The notes below the pieces were generated by a model, which saw only the letters and a list, made by a program, of their open reading frames with translations, was not told where the DNA came from and did no database searches. The position numbers and the translations under genes are program-made. From Tautonia sociabilis (GTDB lineage Bacteria > Planctomycetota > Planctomycetia > Isosphaerales > Isosphaeraceae), in assembly GCF_003977685.1 (NCBI RefSeq), contig NZ_RYZH01000032.1, positions 22,661 through 86,660 on the forward strand: a DNA stretch of 64,000 nucleotides, written 5' to 3'. Position 1 is the first letter of the stretch, and every line of letters starts with the position of its first letter. Below are positions 60,781 to 64,000 of the stretch, in pieces.

Positions 60781-61716
60781 ATGGTTGAGACGTACATGAA
60801 GACCCGACAGCTTGCCCAAATGCTGGACGTCAGCGTGAGTACCATCAAGCGCTGGGTCGATCAGGGAGAGTTGCCCGCGACCCGAACCATCGGCAAGCAC
60901 CGACTCATCCCGCTCTCCGGAGCCCTTCGCTTCGCCGAGCAACGGGGGCTCCGAACCGATCGACTTCAGCACTTCGCCGCTCATCAGATCGCGGGCGACC
61001 CCGCCGAGGCGATCGACCACCCGGAGCGGGTCGTTACCCCGCAGGCGTTGGCTCGGGCGATCCGACGCGGCCACAACGCCAGGGCCCGCTTCTTGATCAA
61101 ACTCGCCGCGGCGACCTGGCAAAACGCCGCCACCCTGGCCGATCGCCTCATCGAGCCCGCTCTGGCCGAGATCGGCCATGACTGGGAGCGCCAGGTGGTC
61201 GACATCTACGAGGAGCACCTGGCCACCCGCATTGTCGAAACCACCCTCATCGAGCTCATCCAGGACCAAGTGCCCCCCGCGGCCAACGCCCCGATGGCTC
61301 TGGGAGCGGCTCCGGAGGGAGATCCCTACACCATCGCCAACCTGCTGGCCGAACTCACGCTCCGAGAACTGGGCTGGCGCGTGATCAACCTTGGCCCCAA
61401 CCTGCCGCTCGACTCCCTCGCTCGTGCCGTGCTCGCCTATCAGCCATGCCTGACTTGGATCTCGGTCAGCCACCTGAACGACCCCGACCGCTTCATCCGT
61501 CACTATCAATCATTTTACGCGTCAGTGTGTCGAACCGAGACCGCGGTCATCCTTGGAGGGGCGGCCCTGACTCCCGAAATCCGGGCCGAGCTGCTCGCCG
61601 CCGGATTTGGCAACCGCATGGCCCACCTTCGTGAATTCGCCTGCCGACTGCGCCCTCGAACTCGTCCGCAGACCGATTCCCAAACGACGGATCGACTTAC
61701 CGCGACCGACACGTGA
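60781..61716 (+). CDS. CarH/LitR-like MerR regulator with degenerate cobalamin site
   Basis: 311 residues. The N-terminal HTH is of the excisionase/MerR type (MKTRQLAQMLDVSVSTIKRW, then VDQGELPATRTIGKHRLIPL). The helical bundle contains W-x9-EH exactly as in CarH (Trp135, Glu145, His146 in DWERQVVDIYEEHLATR). The cobalamin-fold domain follows (ELTLRELGWRVINLGPNLPL), but the lower-ligand motif DxHxxG reads DPYTIA (181-186), with Tyr183 in place of His. It may bind cobalamin weakly, bind another ligand, or act without one. ATG 60781 is chosen; TTG 60775 and ATG 60796 are alternatives, none with a good ribosome site. A sigma factor gene follows after 16 nt. Confidence 0.88.
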   Translation: MVETYMKTRQLAQMLDVSVSTIKRWVDQGELPATRTIGKHRLIPLSGALRFAEQRGLRTDRLQHFAAHQIAGDPAEAIDHPERVVTPQALARAIRRGHNARARFLIKLAAATWQNAATLADRLIEPALAEIGHDWERQVVDIYEEHLATRIVETTLIELIQDQVPPAANAPMALGAAPEGDPYTIANLLAELTLRELGWRVINLGPNLPLDSLARAVLAYQPCLTWISVSHLNDPDRFIRHYQSFYASVCRTETAVILGGAALTPEIRAELLAAGFGNRMAHLREFACRLRPRTRPQTDSQTTDRLTATDT

Positions 61717-61732
61717 GGAGCCCGACACCGGG

Positions 61733-62704
61733 ATGGCCATGCGATCTTTCGACCTGTCCGATCACCCCTTCGGCTTGCTCCCCGCGCACGAGGATCTCGG
61801 CCGACTCCTGACCCCCGATCAGGAGCGGGCCCTGCTCCAAGAACTCGCCGCCTGCAAGGCGAAACTCTCCGAGGCCCTGGCCTCCATTCCCGAAGCCCAA
61901 TCCCTGCGAGACCAGGCCGACGACGACCCTGCTCTGCCGGCCGCCTTGCTCGATCCCCGACGCGGCGATCCCCGCTGGGAGGCTCGCCTCGGCGCCGTCT
62001 ACCAAGACTACAAACGACTGCGCTGCCGCCTGGCCCTGGCCAACATCCGACTGGTCGCTCACGTCGCCAAACGCTTCCAAAATCGAGGCATCCCCCTCAG
62101 CGACCTGATGCAAGAAGGCATCTGCGGCTTGCTCGAAGCCATCGACCGCTTCGATCTGGCTTATGCCACCAAACTCTCCACCTACGCCACCTGGTGGATC
62201 CGCCAAGCCATGCAGCGTGCCGTCGCCTCCGGCGCCTACCCCGTCAAGCTCAGCCCCCGACACCTCCGCCAACTGGCTCAAAACCAAAGCAAACTCCATC
62301 AAGACGAGCCCCAATCGTCCACCGATCCCTCCGCTCCCTCCTCGGAAACCCTCCAACGCATCCTCGCGGCGACCCGACCAACCGCCTCACTCGACGCCTC
62401 CATCGACCCCAGTCACGACTTCACCCTCCTGCAAATTGTCACCGCCCCCGAATGCGACCCATCCGATCAGGTCGATGTTAATGAGTTGATCGCTCAGCTC
62501 CTCCAGACCCTGCGCCCCCGAGAACGCGACGTGCTGGCCCTTCGCTTCGGACTGGGCGGCGCTCCTCGGCTCTCGCTCAGCCAAGTCGGCAAGAAGCTTC
62601 ACGTCTCCAAGGAACGTGTCCGACAAATCCAGGACCGAGCCTTGGAGAAGCTCCGCACCTTCGCCTTCCAGCACAACCTCGGCGGAACGCTCTCCACGGC
62701 CTGA
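61733..62704 (+). CDS. RNA polymerase sigma factor, sigma-70 family
   Basis: 323 residues. Region 1.2-like start (LTPDQERALLQELAACK), region 2 from about 100 (LALANIRLVAHVAKRFQNRG, LSDLMQEGICGLLEAIDRFD, LSTYATWWIRQAMQRAV), a short divergent region 3 with Pro/Ser-rich stretch, and region 4 at the end (LRPRERDVLALRFGLGGAPR, LSLSQVGKKLHVSKERVRQI). It is a group 2/3 alternative sigma rather than an ECF. GAGGAG lies upstream, overlapping the stop of the CarH-like gene, so the two form an operon. The regulator probably controls the amount of this sigma factor. Confidence 0.94.
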   Translation: MAMRSFDLSDHPFGLLPAHEDLGRLLTPDQERALLQELAACKAKLSEALASIPEAQSLRDQADDDPALPAALLDPRRGDPRWEARLGAVYQDYKRLRCRLALANIRLVAHVAKRFQNRGIPLSDLMQEGICGLLEAIDRFDLAYATKLSTYATWWIRQAMQRAVASGAYPVKLSPRHLRQLAQNQSKLHQDEPQSSTDPSAPSSETLQRILAATRPTASLDASIDPSHDFTLLQIVTAPECDPSDQVDVNELIAQLLQTLRPRERDVLALRFGLGGAPRLSLSQVGKKLHVSKERVRQIQDRALEKLRTFAFQHNLGGTLSTA

Positions 62705-62723
62705 CCCCTCGCGGTGGTCTCTC

Positions 62724-62768
62724 GCTCCGCTCCGCTCCGCTCCGACCCGACCCGACCCGACCCGACCC
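62724..62768. repeat. GCTCC then GACCC pentanucleotide repeats
   Basis: Four GCTCC units followed in the same register by five GACCC units, starting 20 nt after the sigma factor stop. Confidence 0.85.
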
Positions 62769-63240
62769 GATCGGGTCGCCAGGCCAAACCCAACGACGCG
62801 CTCGGGGCCGATCGCCGATCGGCCCCGGCTCCGGGGTCGGCAACCCCTCCTCCCCCGTTCTGCGGGTTCCCAGCGCCCGTCAGATTCCCACGGCGATCGT
62901 CGCGAAGACCCACCGCACCGACCCCTCGGCCAGCCCCACGTTCCCCCCGTCCGAGCTGCCCCCCGGTCTTCTCGGAAACCGAGAGGGTCGGAAACCGGCC
63001 GTCCGAGAAGGCCGACAGCGGCAGACGCTGGCCCAAGACCCCGAACGCTCCGGTCTTCGGGAGCGGCGGCGTCAGCCCCCCGCTCGGCCGATCGTGAATG
63101 CGGCCGGTCTCCTGCCTGACCGCATCCGACGGCCGGAGGACGATGGCCACGCCCCTCGTCGCGGAAGTGACCTTCTCGGGCCGGAAGGACGGGAACCGGC
63201 GCACGGGGACATCGGCTTGGTCGAGTCGGATCGCGCGTCC

Positions 63241-63264
63241 GATTCCGATTCCGATTCCGATTCC
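63241..63264. repeat. GATTCC hexanucleotide tandem repeat
   Basis: Four exact 6-bp units, about 105 nt upstream of the recombinase start. Confidence 0.8.
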
Positions 63265-63369
63265 GGTCAAGCCGGCGCTCGCTCCAGCCGATTTCGAGGG
63301 GAGGGACGGCCTGAATCTTCCCCGACGGCGGGGAAATTGGGCCGCGATGCCTCCGGACGGAGGTCCTCG

Positions 63370-64000
63370 ATGGCGACCGACGACCAATCCTCCCGCAAGC
63401 GCAGGCCTCCTCCCAGGGTCCGTCCCTCCCGGGAGAGCGACCCGGTCGGCCCGTTCCTGCACTACCTGATGGCCGAGTGCCGCGTCTCGCCGAACACGCT
63501 GGCCGCCTACCGCTCCGACATCACCAAGTTCACCCGATGGCGCAGCGCCCACGCTCCCGGGCCGATCGGCTCCATCGACATCGCCACCCTCAGCGGCTAC
63601 ATCGATTACCTCGGCCTGCAGGACCTCGCGCCGTCGAGCATCTGCCGGCACCTGGCCAGCCTCTCCACGTTCTTCCGCTTCCTCATCCAGGAGGAGACGA
63701 TCTCGGAGAACGTCGCCAAGCTGCTGATCGCCCCCCGGCTGTGGGACCGCCTGCCCACGGTCCTCGGCCCGGCCGCGGTGGAGACCCTGCTGACCACCCC
63801 CAGCCCCGACACCCCCCTCGGCCGCCGCGACCGGGCCGCGATGGAAACCCTCTACGCCACCGGCTGCCGAGCCTCCGAGGTCGCCGCCCTGCGCCCCGGC
63901 GACATCGACTTCGACTCCGGCACCGTCCGCTGCATCGGCAAGGGAGACAAGGAACGCGTCGTCCCGATCGGCCCGCGAGCCCGCTCCATCCTGGCCGACT
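63370..64000 (+). CDS. Tyrosine recombinase XerC/XerD (partial, runs off the window)
   Basis: The first 210 residues are present. The N-terminal SAM-like core-binding domain (FLHYLMAECRVSPNTLAAYR, ICRHLASLSTFFRFLIQEE, NVAKLLIAPRLWDRLPTVL) is followed by the catalytic domain with LYATGCRASEVAALRPGDID, where the Arg of GCRASE is the first catalytic residue, and IGKGDKERVVPIG with the catalytic Lys. The HxxR and Tyr nucleophile lie beyond 64000. XerC/D resolve chromosome dimers at dif; no dif site is visible here. GGAGG lies 6 nt before the ATG. Confidence 0.93.
   Translation, partial: MATDDQSSRKRRPPPRVRPSRESDPVGPFLHYLMAECRVSPNTLAAYRSDITKFTRWRSAHAPGPIGSIDIATLSGYIDYLGLQDLAPSSICRHLASLSTFFRFLIQEETISENVAKLLIAPRLWDRLPTVLGPAAVETLLTTPSPDTPLGRRDRAAMETLYATGCRASEVAALRPGDIDFDSGTVRCIGKGDKERVVPIGPRARSILAD

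Larger units (their letters stand above)
62705..63369. other. 665-nt intergenic region before the recombinase gene
   Basis: No gene. It contains two short tandem repeat arrays (62724-62768 and 63241-63264) and a 16-bp palindrome CGACCCGATCGGGTCG at 62763-62778. The rest is GC-rich and featureless. Confidence 0.5.

Overview
The window is a high-GC bacterial chromosome segment that looks like a planctomycete, most likely of the Isosphaera/Singulisphaera/Tautonia group (inference). The evidence is a DUF1549/DUF1553 protein next to a DUF1501 protein, a DUF1559 pilin-like protein, three large exported proteins with LEPRxLL-type N-terminal tags, many short exported proteins of the kind known only from planctomycetes, and wide spacing between genes. 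About 48 genes can be supported. No tRNA, rRNA, CRISPR array, insertion sequence or prophage is visible.

Layout. 1-2.2 kb: an ArsR regulator faces an exported two-fold-repeat protein, a DsrE-like protein and a membrane rhodanese, and one dyad covers the promoter between them (candidate reactive-sulfur response). 2.3-11.7 kb: housekeeping and metabolic genes: PhoD phosphatase, thioesterase, a VOC protein with an apparent CTG start, MetK, DUF1579, a divergent Nramp-like transporter, YraN and a Dabb protein. 12.4-19.8 kb: one 2487-residue beta-helix surface protein. 20-22.6 kb: tandem cytochrome c paralogues and an exported protein. 22.7-29.7 kb: methyltransferase, GH88 hydrolase, uronate-dehydrogenase-like enzyme, esterase, acetyltransferase and a sugar ABC ATPase, which together suggest uronic-acid glycan use. 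29.7-38.3 kb: exported proteins, a SOUL protein, the DUF1549/DUF1501 pair, DUF1223 and a third cytochrome c. 38.3-45.4 kb: redoxin, DUF1559, a Cys-rich protein, a nucleoside deoxyribosyltransferase and three exported planctomycete proteins. 46-50 kb: a Tex protein almost twice the usual size. 50.3-52.3 kb: a MacB/LolCDE-type ABC pair. 52.9-62.7 kb: two MerR-type regulators with B12-fold domains flank a matrixin protease, a surface protein, a nuclease-like protein and pyrE, and the second regulator is followed by a sigma-70 factor. The window ends inside a XerC/XerD recombinase.

The most promising unit is 60.5-62.7 kb. It holds a CarH-like regulator that keeps the W-x9-EH cap motif but has lost the cobalamin-ligand His, a sigma factor directly downstream, and a promoter whose start site is covered by 9-bp-spaced CGTTCA direct repeats. 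A second set of repeats and a 30-bp perfect palindrome lie upstream. The other CarH-like protein (52.9 kb) shows the opposite pattern: ligand motif kept, cap residues lost. Other notable points are the 370-residue insertion inside the Tex YqgF domain, the Nramp protein without any canonical metal ligand, and a genome-wide habit of pentanucleotide tandem repeats between genes.
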